The notes: generated by a model from the sequence alone, not told the origin. Shown: positions 32,767 through 42,271, counted from the first letter of the stretch. The stretch: 64,000 bases of DNA from Streptomyces aculeolatus (GCF_020400605.1 NZ_JAINRD010000025.1:1-64000); one strand, 5' to 3'. Made by a program: numbers and translations.

Positions 32767-34116
32767 TTGTCCACCGATCTCTACGGCATACGCGTCCTCG
32801 CGCTCGAACCCGAGCGCCGCCAGGTGACGTTAAAGGTCTTCGTCGTCTACTACGACACGGAGGCCAAGGGGCACCCGCCGCTGCCCGACGAGCCCGGCTT
32901 CTTCCTCCACGTGCTGTGGCAGCAGGGCCGGTGGGAGCACCCGATAGGGGAAGCGGTCACCGTGGACCAGATCCTCGACGAGGACTGGGTGAACCTCCAC
33001 AGCCGGTGGTTCGTCGAGCGGGCCGAGCGGACCTCGACCGCCAACCACCCGCCATGGGACGAGGACTTCGAGCGGCTCCACGACTTCTACTACGAGCGGA
33101 TGGGCGGCTGGCAGGACGAGGACCTGCTCGTCCAGGCCGAGTACGACGTGCGCGTGACCGACCCGCGCTGGCTGGAGCAGCTGAGCGTCGGGGACGCCTG
33201 GGGCACCGCGTCGTACCGCATGGCCGCCGACGACGTACGCTCCGACGAGGCGCCGCACGTCCCCGACCTGCGCAATCCCGTCACGCTCACGCCGTTCGAG
33301 GGGCTGGCGGAGGAGGCCGGCACGCCGGGCGGGCTCGCGTTCTCCGACGACGGCCGCTTTCTGGCGGTCGCCAGCGACGAGGACGGTCTTGTGGTCTACC
33401 GCACCGGCGACTGGACCGAGCACGCCCGCGCCGAGGACGTGGAGGCGGGGATCTTCCCGCAGCTCGTCTGGGTGCCCGGGGAGCACGTGGTGGCGCTGAC
33501 GGAGTTCGCCGGGGAGGGTCAGTGGGCGTACGACGTGGCCGCCCGCGGCTCCGTCGACGTACCCCGTCAGGAGGGCAAGCTCAGGTCCCGCACGGGGCGC
33601 TACCGGGTGGAGTACGGCGAGGGCGACTGGTTCGACGCGTTCACCGGCGACTCCGGCAGCGCCGAGGAGGTCGTGCCCGCCGGCGCGGACGACGTGGAAC
33701 TCGTCGTCGAGGCGGCGGCGTTCACCCTGGACGAGTCCCGGCTGTTCGCGGCGGGCATGGGCCCGGACATCCACGTCCTGGACACGTCGGGTCCGCGCGT
33801 CGTGGACACCATCACCGGCATCGGGGAGCGGGTGGGCGGTCTGGCGGTGAGCCCGGACGGCGCGTACGTGGCGGCGACGGTCAAGAACGGCCGGTACTAC
33901 GAGCCCGCCGAGTTCGAGCTGTGCGTCTGGCGGGTCGCCGACCACCGGATCGTCACGCGCCGCCGCGGCGGGCGGTACGGCGGGCCGCTGGCGTGGTCGC
34001 CGGACGGCCGCTGGCTGGCCGCCAACGTGACGACGGGCGACGACGGCTTCGGCGGCGAGACACGCGTCTTCCGCATCGGCATGCCCACCGCCCCACCGGC
34101 GGACCTCCTCGCCTGA
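32767..34116 (+). CDS. Beta-propeller (WD40-like) protein
   Basis: 449 residues, cytoplasmic. The amino third (1-165) is an unrecognised Trp-rich domain (WEHPIGEAVTVDQILDEDWV, YYERMGGWQDEDLL). The rest shows propeller-type blades with the recurring pattern LAFSDDGRFLAVASDEDGLV, LAVSPDGAYVAATVK and LAWSPDGRWLAANV. The start is TTG at 32767 with GTGAGG upstream. Codon 22 is TTA (32830-32832). The role is unknown, and it may act with the next gene, also of unknown function. Confidence 0.75.
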   Translation: MSTDLYGIRVLALEPERRQVTLKVFVVYYDTEAKGHPPLPDEPGFFLHVLWQQGRWEHPIGEAVTVDQILDEDWVNLHSRWFVERAERTSTANHPPWDEDFERLHDFYYERMGGWQDEDLLVQAEYDVRVTDPRWLEQLSVGDAWGTASYRMAADDVRSDEAPHVPDLRNPVTLTPFEGLAEEAGTPGGLAFSDDGRFLAVASDEDGLVVYRTGDWTEHARAEDVEAGIFPQLVWVPGEHVVALTEFAGEGQWAYDVAARGSVDVPRQEGKLRSRTGRYRVEYGEGDWFDAFTGDSGSAEEVVPAGADDVELVVEAAAFTLDESRLFAAGMGPDIHVLDTSGPRVVDTITGIGERVGGLAVSPDGAYVAATVKNGRYYEPAEFELCVWRVADHRIVTRRRGGRYGGPLAWSPDGRWLAANVTTGDDGFGGETRVFRIGMPTAPPADLLA

Positions 34117-34210
34117 CGCCAACGGCAGCCGGCGGCCGCAGCTACGCACCCCGGCGAACCTGCCCCCGGGCGGGCTTCAGATGTCAGTGGTGGCGGGCAG
34201 ACTTGGCCGC

Positions 34211-35311
34211 ATGCGTACGGTGTACAGCGGCGAACTGCACGTCAGCTACATGCAGTTCTACGTGGACAGCCGGCGGGAGTTCGGCGAGGAGCCGTGGGAC
34301 TCACGCGCCGGCCAGCGGAACGGGCTGTGCGGGGCTGCCGTGCCGGGGTTCCTGTTCTGCACCACCGGGCTGCACACCGGCCGGGTCGGGCTGACCGTCG
34401 AGGTGCACGAGGATGCGCCGCCCGTCGCCGAATGCTGGGAGGAGGTCGTCGAGGTCTCCTTCCGGCCCACCTCGTCGCGGACGTCGGTGGTTCCGTGGGG
34501 CGACGGGGAGCTGTGCGCCGCGGAGCTGCCGGAGACCGACCACCGGGTGCGGTACTGCGCGCGCGGCATGGACGTCGAGTGGGACGCGGAGTCGGCCGTG
34601 CTCGACGGTGGCCCGCCCGTCGACCACTATCTGCTGCAGTTCTGGCCCGCCCCGCCCGCCCCGGAGCTGATCGTCCGCGAGACCTCCCGGCAGGCGGCCT
34701 ACTGGCACGGCGTCGCCCGCGGCCTCCCCCCGCCTCCCACCGCCGAGGAGCTGGCCGAGGCCGAGCGTCGCAGGCAGGAGGCGAAGGAGCGCGAGCGCGC
34801 GGAGGCCCGTGAGCGGGCGGAGCGGCGGCGGTGGGGCGGGCGGATACCGAGCGAGCGGGTGCTCGCCGCCGGGGGCAACGTGATGATGCTGGTGCGGCTG
34901 GACCGCGACCTGATCGACGTGGTCGACGCCGCGGGGCCGGCGGCGCAGCGGGACCTCGCGGGCTGGGCCGCCCGCCGGGCGCTGAGCGCGGCCGGTCTGG
35001 ACCGTGTCGGGTGGATAGCCGCGGGGCTGGACGCCGTGGACCGGGGGGAGGCCCTGGCGGGCCCTCTCGCCGACCTGACGCGCGCCTTCGAGCGGCTCTT
35101 CGCCGACCCCGACGTCCCGCACACCCTCGTGGACTCCACGGACGGCAGCTGCGACAACGTACTGCAGCAGGCCATGGCGCTGCCCGCGCTCTTCGGCGCC
35201 GCCGAGCCGAACCCGCTCAGGGCAGCTCTGGACGCCCTCTCGCACGCCGCCGCGACCTGGGGAAGTGCGTACCCGGACCTGTTCGCCGAGACCCGCGCCC
35301 GGCTGTCCTGA
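34211..35311 (+). CDS. Hypothetical protein, two-part
   Basis: 366 residues with no recognised family. The amino half (1-170) is beta-rich with Trp/Cys (MRTVYSGELHVSYMQFYV, GQRNGLCGAAVPGFLFCTTG). A charged helix (about 178-212, EELAEAERRRQEAKERERAE) links it to a helical carboxyl half. The ATG at 34211 is preferred to one at 34181 because MRTVYSGELHV is the natural domain start. I recall similar single-gene proteins in other streptomycetes, but no function. No operon partner overlaps it. Confidence 0.7.
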   Translation: MRTVYSGELHVSYMQFYVDSRREFGEEPWDSRAGQRNGLCGAAVPGFLFCTTGLHTGRVGLTVEVHEDAPPVAECWEEVVEVSFRPTSSRTSVVPWGDGELCAAELPETDHRVRYCARGMDVEWDAESAVLDGGPPVDHYLLQFWPAPPAPELIVRETSRQAAYWHGVARGLPPPPTAEELAEAERRRQEAKERERAEARERAERRRWGGRIPSERVLAAGGNVMMLVRLDRDLIDVVDAAGPAAQRDLAGWAARRALSAAGLDRVGWIAAGLDAVDRGEALAGPLADLTRAFERLFADPDVPHTLVDSTDGSCDNVLQQAMALPALFGAAEPNPLRAALDALSHAAATWGSAYPDLFAETRARLS

Positions 35312-35402
35312 GCCCTCGCGCGCCTTCGTCGCACCCGTGTCTGTCGCCCTCCCAGCCGCGCTGACCACGGGTTCCGTCGCGTAAACAAGCCCCGCACACC
35401 CG

Positions 35403-35431
35403 TTGACCCCCATGTGGACCCCGTGTATACC
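35403..35431 (+). promoter_or_regulatory. Importer promoter with GntR-type operator over the -10 box
   Basis: TTGACC (35403-35408), 17 nt, TATACC (35426-35431) is a near-consensus promoter about 70 nt before the binding-protein gene. GTGTATAC (35423-35430) overlaps the -10 and recurs twice at the gntR/aldolase divergent promoter. A repressor bound here would block RNA polymerase. Confidence 0.7.
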
Positions 35432-35499
35432 TGCCACATGCACGGTGGATCCACCGCCGGTACGGCTCGTCCCCTGGCCCCGATGTGTGGAGAAAATCA

Positions 35500-37086
35500 A
35501 TGGCACCAATCAGCAGGCGGCACCTGCTCGCCGCCGGCGGTGGCGCGCTGGGCAGTGCGGCACTCGCCGCATGCGGCAGTCCGGTCAACCTGCCGTCGTC
35601 CATGGAGGAAGTGACGCCCCGGCCCGGCCGCCCGAATCGCGGCGGGGTGCTGCACTTCGGGCTCTCCACGGACCCGGCCAACCTCGATCCGCACGTCACC
35701 ACCGGCGCCGCGTCGGACCTGCTGCGGCAGCTCACGTACAACGCGCTGCTCCAGTACGACGGCGACGGCGAGATCATCGGCGACCTCGCCGCCGAGTTCG
35801 GCTGGGCCGACGACACCACGTACGAGGTCAAGCTGCGCCCCGGGGTCCGCTTCCACGACGGCTCACGGCTGACCACGAAGGACGTCGCGTTCTCCTTCCG
35901 CCGCATGATGGACGAGAAGACCGCGGCGACCACGGGCCCGCTCCTCGACCTGGTCGAGGAGGTCGAGGCCGCCGACGCCACCAGGGTCGTCTTCCACCTG
36001 AAGCAGGCGGACTCCACGATCCCCTTCGTCCTCGCCAACCCGACCGCGAACATCGTCTCCCAGCGCTGGATCGAGTCCGGCGTCGACCCCAAGACGCAGG
36101 TCATGGGCACCGGCCCGTTCCGGTTCGTGGAGCGCATCCCCGGGGTGAGCACCACCTACGAGCGCTTCGACGAGTACTTCGAGCCCGAGCTGCCGTACGT
36201 CAACGCCATGGTCTTCCAGCCCATGAGCGACGACTACGCCCGCGTCACGGCCCTGCGCACCGCCACCGTCGACATGATCGACTACGTCCCCGCCACCCAC
36301 GTCGACGTCATCAGCGAGAACCCCCGGCTGCGCTTCGCCTCTGACCGCAGCTTCGGCTTCGGCTTCGTCGGCTTCGTCACCAGCAAGCCGCCGTTCGACG
36401 ACGTCCGCGTCCGCAAGGCCATCGCGCTGGCGATCAACCGGCCGTCCGTGCTGGAGACCGCGCTCCTCGGCCACGGCCAGCCGATCGACGGGGCACTGAT
36501 GCCGCCCGCCTTCGCCCGCTACTCGGGCTCCCTCGACAACACCATGGACTACGACCCCGAGCAGGCCCGCTTCCTCCTCAAGAAGGCCGGCCAGGAGAAC
36601 CTGACGCTGCCGGTCGTCACCACCAGCACGTACTCCGTCATCGCCCGCCCCGCCCAGGCCATGCTGCCCGGCATCCGGGAGGCCGGGGTGGACGTGCGGC
36701 TGACCCAGCAGGAGTGGCTGACGTTCCGGGCGAGCGTCGAGGCCAGGTCGTACCCCGTGCACTCCTGGGGCACGGCGCCGAAGTTCGGCGACGCCGCCTC
36801 CCTCAGCGACTTCCTCGGCAGCACCGGCACCTTCACCGCGAACACCGACTTCAAGGACGAGCGGCTCGACCAGCTCCTCGCCGAGGGCCGCCGCACCCGC
36901 GACCGCGCGCTGCGCGACGAGATCTACCGGGACGTCGAAAAACGGGCCCTGGACCTCGTGCCGATGACCTGGACCGTACGCCGTCAGCAGGGCGAGGCGC
37001 ACTACGACTACGTCAAGGGCTACGAGCACCCGCCCAAGGGCTCGTGGACCGGCGTGACGCTGCGCCGCATATGGATGGACAAATAA
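35500..37086 (+). CDS. ABC transporter substrate-binding lipoprotein (peptide/opine class)
   Basis: 528 residues, a family 5 extracellular solute-binding protein. It has both a Tat motif (ISRRHLLAAGGG) and a lipobox (LAAC, Cys25). Domain landmarks are GLSTDPANLDPHVTTGA, LVEEVEAADATRVVFHLK and FRFVERIPGV. Family members bind di/oligopeptides, nickel or opines, and the pocket cannot be predicted. The ATG at 35500 has GGAGAAA upstream; MAPISRRH is the natural Tat start. The stop overlaps the first permease start (TAATG). Confidence 0.93.
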   Translation: MAPISRRHLLAAGGGALGSAALAACGSPVNLPSSMEEVTPRPGRPNRGGVLHFGLSTDPANLDPHVTTGAASDLLRQLTYNALLQYDGDGEIIGDLAAEFGWADDTTYEVKLRPGVRFHDGSRLTTKDVAFSFRRMMDEKTAATTGPLLDLVEEVEAADATRVVFHLKQADSTIPFVLANPTANIVSQRWIESGVDPKTQVMGTGPFRFVERIPGVSTTYERFDEYFEPELPYVNAMVFQPMSDDYARVTALRTATVDMIDYVPATHVDVISENPRLRFASDRSFGFGFVGFVTSKPPFDDVRVRKAIALAINRPSVLETALLGHGQPIDGALMPPAFARYSGSLDNTMDYDPEQARFLLKKAGQENLTLPVVTTSTYSVIARPAQAMLPGIREAGVDVRLTQQEWLTFRASVEARSYPVHSWGTAPKFGDAASLSDFLGSTGTFTANTDFKDERLDQLLAEGRRTRDRALRDEIYRDVEKRALDLVPMTWTVRRQQGEAHYDYVKGYEHPPKGSWTGVTLRRIWMDK

Positions 37087-38030
37087 TGAGACGGTTCCTC
37101 CTCACCAGATTCGCGCAGGCGGTGCTCCAGCTCTTCGCCGTCGGCAGCATCGTGTTCCTCCTCGTCCGCCTCATCCCCGGCGACCCGGCGCGTGCCGCGC
37201 TCGGCGAGGGCGCCACCGAGGAGCAGGTCGCGCAGACCCGCGAGGCGATGCACCTCAACGACTCCTTCGTCAGCCAGTACTTCGGCTTCTGGGGCCGGCT
37301 CTTCCAGGGCGACCTCGGCACCTCGCTGCTGAGCAGCCGCCCCGTGATGCAGGACCTGCCGAACCGGCTGGGCAACTCCCTGGAGCTGGTGCTCGTCTCG
37401 CTGGTCATCGCGGTCACGCTCGGCGTGCTGCTCGGCCGGGTCGCGGCCACCCGCGCGGACAAGCCCGCCGACCACGCGCTCGTCGCCGGCTCGATCTTCG
37501 GCATCTCGCTGCCGGTGTTCGTCGTCGGCACGCTGCTGCTGATGGTCTTCGCGTTCCTCGTGCCGATCCTGCCGCCGCAGCGGTTCACCACCCCCTGGCA
37601 GGATCCGGTGGCCCACCTGCAGATCCTCATCCTCCCGGTGGTGACGCTCACCGCCGCCTCCTGCGCGGTCATCACGCGCATGACGCGCGCGGCGATGCTG
37701 GAGACGCTCTCCGCGGACTACGTGCGCACCGCCCGCTCCAAGGGCCTCGCCGAGCAGCGGGTGATCAAGGACCACGCACTGCGCACCGCGCTGCTGCCGG
37801 TGGCGTCGGCGACGACGGTGGAGCTGACCACCCTGATCGGCAGCACCGTGCTGGTGGAGACGATCTTCGGCTGGCCCGGGGTGAGTTCGCTGCTGATGAG
37901 CGCGGTCGGGCAGCGCGACTACCCGGTCATCCAGGCCGTCGTCCTCGCCGTCGCGGCCGTCGTCATCCTCGTCAACCTCGTCGGCGACCTGGTCGTACGA
38001 GCCCTCGACCCGCGGGCGGAGGAAGCCTGA
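37086..38030 (+). CDS. ABC transporter permease, DppB-like
   Basis: 314 residues with six membrane segments. An amino-terminal helix (LTRFAQAVLQLFAVGSIVFL) and LIPGDPAR are typical of DppB/OppB. The EAA loop is DYVRTARSKGLAEQRVIKDH, and it ends ILVNLVGDLVVRALDPR. It forms the channel with the next gene product. Overlap by 1 nt with the binding-protein gene and a 1-nt gap to the next show tight coupling. Confidence 0.95.
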   Translation: MRRFLLTRFAQAVLQLFAVGSIVFLLVRLIPGDPARAALGEGATEEQVAQTREAMHLNDSFVSQYFGFWGRLFQGDLGTSLLSSRPVMQDLPNRLGNSLELVLVSLVIAVTLGVLLGRVAATRADKPADHALVAGSIFGISLPVFVVGTLLLMVFAFLVPILPPQRFTTPWQDPVAHLQILILPVVTLTAASCAVITRMTRAAMLETLSADYVRTARSKGLAEQRVIKDHALRTALLPVASATTVELTTLIGSTVLVETIFGWPGVSSLLMSAVGQRDYPVIQAVVLAVAAVVILVNLVGDLVVRALDPRAEEA

Positions 38031-38031
38031 C

Positions 38032-38925
38032 ATGCCGACCGTCGAACTCACCACCTCCCCCGCGCCGCCCACCGCCGCCACCCCGCCCCGCCGGGGCGGC
38101 CGGCACCTGCTGCGCGGCCTGGCGAGCAACCGGCGCACGTCCGTCGCCGGCGGCTTCCTGCTGCTCGTCGGCGCCGCCGCGCTGTTCGCCCCGCTGATCG
38201 CACCGCACGACTACCGCGACATCGCCGGCACCCCGCTCACCCAGGGCGGCGTGCTGGGCATCGACGACTACGGGCGGGACGTGCTCTCCCGGCTCCTCAT
38301 CGGGCTGCGCACGTCCCTGGCCGTCGCGCTCTCCGCGGTCCTCATCGCCGGCGCCATCGGCACGACGCTGGGCCTGGTCGCCGGCTACGGCGGGCGCTGG
38401 GCGTCGAGCATCATCATGCGCGGCATCGACATCCTGCTCAGCTTCCCGCCCATCGTGCTGGCCATCGCCGTGGTCGCCGCCATGGGTCCCGAACTGGTCA
38501 ACGTCGTCATGGTCATCGGCGTGCTGTACATCCCGCGGTTCACCAGGATCGTCTACAGCCAGGTGCTTGCGATCCGCAGCGTGGAGTACGTCGAGGCCGC
38601 CGAGATCATGGGCACCGGGCGCAGCACCATCCTGCTGCGCACGATCCTGCCGAACGTCGCCGCACCGGTGATCGTGCAGCTCAGCCTGTCGGTGAGCTTC
38701 GCCATCCAGATGGAGGCGGGGCTGAGCTTCCTCGGCCTCGGCGCCCAGCCGCCGCTGCCGTCGCTCGGCACGATGGTCGGCGCGGGCCGCGACTTCCTGG
38801 AGGTCCAGCCCACGCTGCTGGTCTACCCGTCGGTGCTGATCATCCTCATCGTGCTGGCGCTGAACGTCTTCGGCGACGGCTTGCGCGATCTCCTCGACCC
38901 CCGCCGCAGCGGCACCGACTCGTGA
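38032..38925 (+). CDS. ABC transporter permease, DppC-like
   Basis: 297 residues with six membrane segments. LGIDDYGRDVLSRLLIGLRT near residue 75 is the DppC/OppC signature (normally GTDxxGRD), the EAA loop is EYVEAAEIMGTGRSTILLRT, and a Pro-rich cytoplasmic amino end precedes the first helix. It heterodimerises with the preceding permease. Confidence 0.95.
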   Translation: MPTVELTTSPAPPTAATPPRRGGRHLLRGLASNRRTSVAGGFLLLVGAAALFAPLIAPHDYRDIAGTPLTQGGVLGIDDYGRDVLSRLLIGLRTSLAVALSAVLIAGAIGTTLGLVAGYGGRWASSIIMRGIDILLSFPPIVLAIAVVAAMGPELVNVVMVIGVLYIPRFTRIVYSQVLAIRSVEYVEAAEIMGTGRSTILLRTILPNVAAPVIVQLSLSVSFAIQMEAGLSFLGLGAQPPLPSLGTMVGAGRDFLEVQPTLLVYPSVLIILIVLALNVFGDGLRDLLDPRRSGTDS

Positions 38926-38990
38926 ACTCCCCCGTACGCAACACAAGCACCACCGCACCAACAGCACAGCAGCGAAAGGAACCGAACCCC

Positions 38991-39824
38991 ATGGCCGTCT
39001 CCCTGCCCGACACCCACCGTCTCGGCGAGCTGTCCTGGACGCAGGTCAAGCACCTGGCGGAGCAGGACCCGGTCGTCCTGCTGCCCATCGGCGCCATCGA
39101 GCAGCACGGGCCCCACCTGCCGGTCCACGAGGACTCCATCGTCGCCGAGTGGGTCGCCGACAAGCTCGCCCGCGAGCACGGCCACTGGGTCGCGCCCGCC
39201 CTCAACTACGGCCACTCCGGCGTGTTCCGCGGCTTCGCCGGGAACCTCTCCCTCAGCCAGGAGACGCTGCGCAACGTCACGTACGAGATCATCGAGGCGC
39301 TGGTGGCCTCCGGCTTCCGGCGCATCGTCATCGTCGACAACAACGGCGGCAACGTCGGCCCGGTGACCGGCGCCGCGCTCGACGCCCGGCGCGACTTCGG
39401 CGTGCTCGTCGGCCACCTCTACCCCTGGCAGCTCGGCTACGCGCTCATGCGCGACGTGTACGAGGACCCGGCCACCGCCTACGGGCACGGCGCCGAGCCG
39501 GAGCACTCGGCGATGCTGGCGATGTTCCCCGAGCAGGTGCAGAGCGAGCTGGCCGAGCCCGGCGGGCTCTCCTCGCCGGCGGGCTGGACGCCGACCAGCT
39601 ACACCGAGGCGGCCATCCCCGGCCAGCCCGTACCCGGCACGGTGCTCTGGGACTTCTCCGAGATCAGCGCCACGGGCTGCACCGGCGACGTGAGCCTGGG
39701 CAGCGCCGAGACCGGCAAGGTGTGGATCGAGCGGGTCCTCGGCTTCTGCGCCGCGTACCTGGCGGAGTACGACCGCAACACCCGTACGGCGGCGGGCGCC
39801 GGAACCGCGGCGGTGCCGAAGTGA
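38991..39824 (+). CDS. Creatininase-family amidohydrolase
   Basis: 277 residues of the creatininase/MftE/ArfB fold, a dinuclear-metal amidohydrolase. LLPIGAIEQHGPHLPVHEDS supplies the first metal ligands (E37, H39 and Asp near 48). VIVDNNGGNVGPV and the GHGAEPEHSAMLAMFP segment give the remaining Asp/His/Glu ligands. Known members open creatinine or cleave formamide and peptide bonds. It lies inside an ABC importer operon, so it probably hydrolyses the imported compound. The ATG at 38991 has AAAGGA upstream and is preferred to a GTG overlapping the permease stop. The stop overlaps the next start. Confidence 0.9.
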   Translation: MAVSLPDTHRLGELSWTQVKHLAEQDPVVLLPIGAIEQHGPHLPVHEDSIVAEWVADKLAREHGHWVAPALNYGHSGVFRGFAGNLSLSQETLRNVTYEIIEALVASGFRRIVIVDNNGGNVGPVTGAALDARRDFGVLVGHLYPWQLGYALMRDVYEDPATAYGHGAEPEHSAMLAMFPEQVQSELAEPGGLSSPAGWTPTSYTEAAIPGQPVPGTVLWDFSEISATGCTGDVSLGSAETGKVWIERVLGFCAAYLAEYDRNTRTAAGAGTAAVPK

Positions 39825-41509
39825 CCGGCGCAGGTCGGGAGAAGGAAGGGGCGGCGCCCGAGCCGGTGCTGAGCGTCGAGCGGCTGTCGGTCGACTTCCG
39901 CGTCGCCGGGGAGTGGACGCCCGCCGTACGGGACGTCAGCTTCACCGTCGGCCGCGGCGAAGTCGTCGCGCTGGTGGGCGAGTCCGGTTCGGGCAAGTCG
40001 GTCAGCTCGATGTCCGTCCTGGGCCTGGTCGCCGGCAGCGCCCGGCACCGGGGCAGCATCCGCTTCCACGACACCGAGCTGCTCGGCCTCGGCCACGAGG
40101 CGCTTCGCGGCGTCCGCGGCAAGCGCATCGCGATGATCTTCCAGGAGCCGATGACGGCGCTCAACCCCGTCTACACGATCGGCAAGCAGATCGCCGAGGC
40201 GATCCGCTGCCACGAGAAGGTCTCGGCGGCCGGCGCCCGCACCCGGGCGATCGAACTGCTGACGAAGGTCGGCATCCCGGAGCCCGAACGCCGCGTGGAC
40301 AGCTACCCGCACCAGCTCTCGGGCGGCCAGCGGCAGCGCGCGATGATCGCCATGGCGATCTCCGGAAACCCCGAGGTCATCATCGCCGACGAGCCGACGA
40401 CCGCGCTCGACGTCACCGTGCAGGCCGAGATCCTGGAACTGCTGCGCGGCCTGCGCCGGGACCTCGGCTCCGCGGTGCTGATCATCACCCACGACATGGG
40501 CGTGGTCGCCGACGTCGCCGACCGCGTGGTGGTGATGAAGGAGGGCGAGGTCGTCGAGGAGGCGCCCGTCGGGCGGCTGTTCGCGGCGCCGGAGCACGAG
40601 TACACCCGCCGGCTGCTGGCCGCGGTGCCCAAGCCGCCTCCTCCGGGAGCGGAGCCCGTCGCGGAGCCGAAGCCCGAGGCTCCGAAGGACACGACGCTGC
40701 GGGTACGGGGCCTGGAGGTCGAGTACCCCGGGCGGCTGGGCCGCAAGGGCTTCAAGGCCGTGCACGGCGTGGACCTGACGATCGGCAAGGGCGAAGTCCT
40801 GGGCCTGGTCGGCGAGTCCGGCTCCGGGAAGTCCACCATCGGCCGGGCCGTCGTCGGGCTGGCCCGCGCGACCGCCGGGTCCGTCGAGGTCTGCGGCACC
40901 GACGTCACCGGCCTGTCCGGCCGCCGGCTGCGGGCCTTCCGGCCGACGTACTCGATGGTCTTCCAGGACCCCGGTGCCTCGCTCAACCCCCGCTGGTCGA
41001 TCGGCGACTCGATCGCCGCGCCGCTGCTCGTCAACCGGACCGCCGGCCGCGCCGCAGCCCACGCCCGGGTGGCGGAGCTGCTGGAGCAGGTGGAGCTGCC
41101 GGCGCAGTGGGCGGGCCGGTTCCCGCACGAGCTGTCCGGCGGCCAGCGCCAGCGCGTCGGCATCGCCCGCGCCCTGGCGCTGGAGCCGGAGCTGCTGATC
41201 GCCGACGAGCCGACCTCGGCGCTGGACGTCTCCGTCCAGGCCACCGTGCTGCGGCTGTTCCGCGAGCTGCAGGACCGGCTCGGCTTCGCGTGCCTGTTCA
41301 TCAGCCACGACCTCGGCGTCGTCGAACTCCTCGCGCACGAGGTCGCGGTGCTGCAGAACGGCCGGCTCGTGGAGCACGGCCCGGCGCGCGAGGTGCTGGC
41401 CAACCCGCGTACGGAGTACACGAAGCGGCTCGTCGCCGCCGCGCCCGTGCCGGACCCGGTCGAGCAGGCGGAGCGGCGGCGGCTGTGGCGCGAGATGGCG
41501 GCGGCGTGA
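39821..41509 (+). CDS. Fused double ATPase of the ABC importer (DppD-DppF type)
   Basis: 562 residues with two complete ABC domains joined by a Pro-rich linker (about residues 273-293). Domain 1 (15-270): Walker A GESGSGKS, signature HQLSGGQRQRAMIAMAI, Walker B VIIADEP. Domain 2 (295-545): Walker A GESGSGKS, signature HELSGGQRQRVGIARAL, Walker B LLIADEP. The usual separate DppD and DppF subunits are fused here. The GTG start overlaps the creatininase stop (GTGA). Confidence 0.95.
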   Translation: MTGAGREKEGAAPEPVLSVERLSVDFRVAGEWTPAVRDVSFTVGRGEVVALVGESGSGKSVSSMSVLGLVAGSARHRGSIRFHDTELLGLGHEALRGVRGKRIAMIFQEPMTALNPVYTIGKQIAEAIRCHEKVSAAGARTRAIELLTKVGIPEPERRVDSYPHQLSGGQRQRAMIAMAISGNPEVIIADEPTTALDVTVQAEILELLRGLRRDLGSAVLIITHDMGVVADVADRVVVMKEGEVVEEAPVGRLFAAPEHEYTRRLLAAVPKPPPPGAEPVAEPKPEAPKDTTLRVRGLEVEYPGRLGRKGFKAVHGVDLTIGKGEVLGLVGESGSGKSTIGRAVVGLARATAGSVEVCGTDVTGLSGRRLRAFRPTYSMVFQDPGASLNPRWSIGDSIAAPLLVNRTAGRAAAHARVAELLEQVELPAQWAGRFPHELSGGQRQRVGIARALALEPELLIADEPTSALDVSVQATVLRLFRELQDRLGFACLFISHDLGVVELLAHEVAVLQNGRLVEHGPAREVLANPRTEYTKRLVAAAPVPDPVEQAERRRLWREMAAA

Positions 41510-41532
41510 GCGCCGCGCACCGCTCCCGCCGG

Positions 41533-42234
41533 TCACCTGAGGTTCGCGACCACCGTCTGGTCGGGGTTCAGGTGGGCGCGGATCGTACGGACCGCGGTCT
41601 CGAACTCGTACCCGCCGAGGGAGTCGAGCAGCGCGGTGTGCTCGCGCATGATGAGCGGCAGCCGCTCGGGGCGGATCGTTATGGCCGAGACCCCGATGCG
41701 CTGGTGGCGCGGCCGGAGGCTGCGGAACAGGTCGGTGAGCACGGTGTTGCCGGTGGCCTGGACGAAGCCGAAGTGGAACTGGAAGTCGAGCTTGCCGTGC
41801 TCGGCGATCGCCTCGCGGTCGCCGGTGCGGCAGCGCGCCAGCAGGTCCGCGTCCCCCATCCGCTCCAGCAGTTCGGCCTGCCGGGCGGGGATCTCCAGCC
41901 GCTTCTCGCACAGGGTGCGGAAGCCGTGTATCTCCAGGACCTGGCGCATCTCGTACGTCTCGATCATCTCGGCCACGGTGACGCGGCGGACCTGCGCGCC
42001 GCGCCGCGGCAGCAGGTCGAGGTACCCCTCGGCGGCCAGCCGGTGCAGCGCCTCGCGCACCGGCGTCCGCGACACCCCCGCCGCCTCGGAAAGGACCTTC
42101 TCCTCCAGGAACGAGCCCTCCGGGTACCGCCCCAGCAGGACGGCCTCCCTGACCCACTCGTACGCCCGCGCCCGAGCCGTCACCGCACGGCCGCCCTCGT
42201 CGACTGACACGCTCCCCGCCCTCTGTAGCTCCAT
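41533..42234 (-). CDS. GntR family repressor (FadR/FCD subfamily)
   Basis: 233 residues. The winged HTH is ARAYEWVREAVLLGRYPEGS, then VLSEAAGVSRTPVREALHRL. The FCD ligand domain (about 100-225) has the metal/ligand histidines in LDFQFHFGFVQATGN and REHTALLDSL. The ATG at 42234 is chosen because the duplicated GTGTATAC operator immediately precedes it and longer versions would cross the operator. It is divergent from the aldolase gene and convergent with the importer operon, and it is the likely repressor of both. Confidence 0.92.
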   Translation of the reverse strand: MELQRAGSVSVDEGGRAVTARARAYEWVREAVLLGRYPEGSFLEEKVLSEAAGVSRTPVREALHRLAAEGYLDLLPRRGAQVRRVTVAEMIETYEMRQVLEIHGFRTLCEKRLEIPARQAELLERMGDADLLARCRTGDREAIAEHGKLDFQFHFGFVQATGNTVLTDLFRSLRPRHQRIGVSAITIRPERLPLIMREHTALLDSLGGYEFETAVRTIRAHLNPDQTVVANLR

Positions 42235-42253
42235 GTGTATACGCAGTGTATAC
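42235..42253. promoter_or_regulatory. Double GntR operator
   Basis: GTGTATAC occurs at 42235-42242 and 42246-42253, centres 11 bp apart (one helical turn). It abuts the gntR ATG, and TATACC (42249-42254) could be the -10 of the rightward aldolase gene. The same octamer overlaps the importer -10 at 35423-35430. Confidence 0.75.
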
Positions 42254-42271
42254 CTACTCACGAGGAGGCTC

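Noticed and set aside
38991..39824. Mycofactocin peptidase MftE
   Set aside because: It is the same superfamily, but no mftA, mftB, mftC or mftF genes are nearby. The gene sits inside an ABC importer operon.
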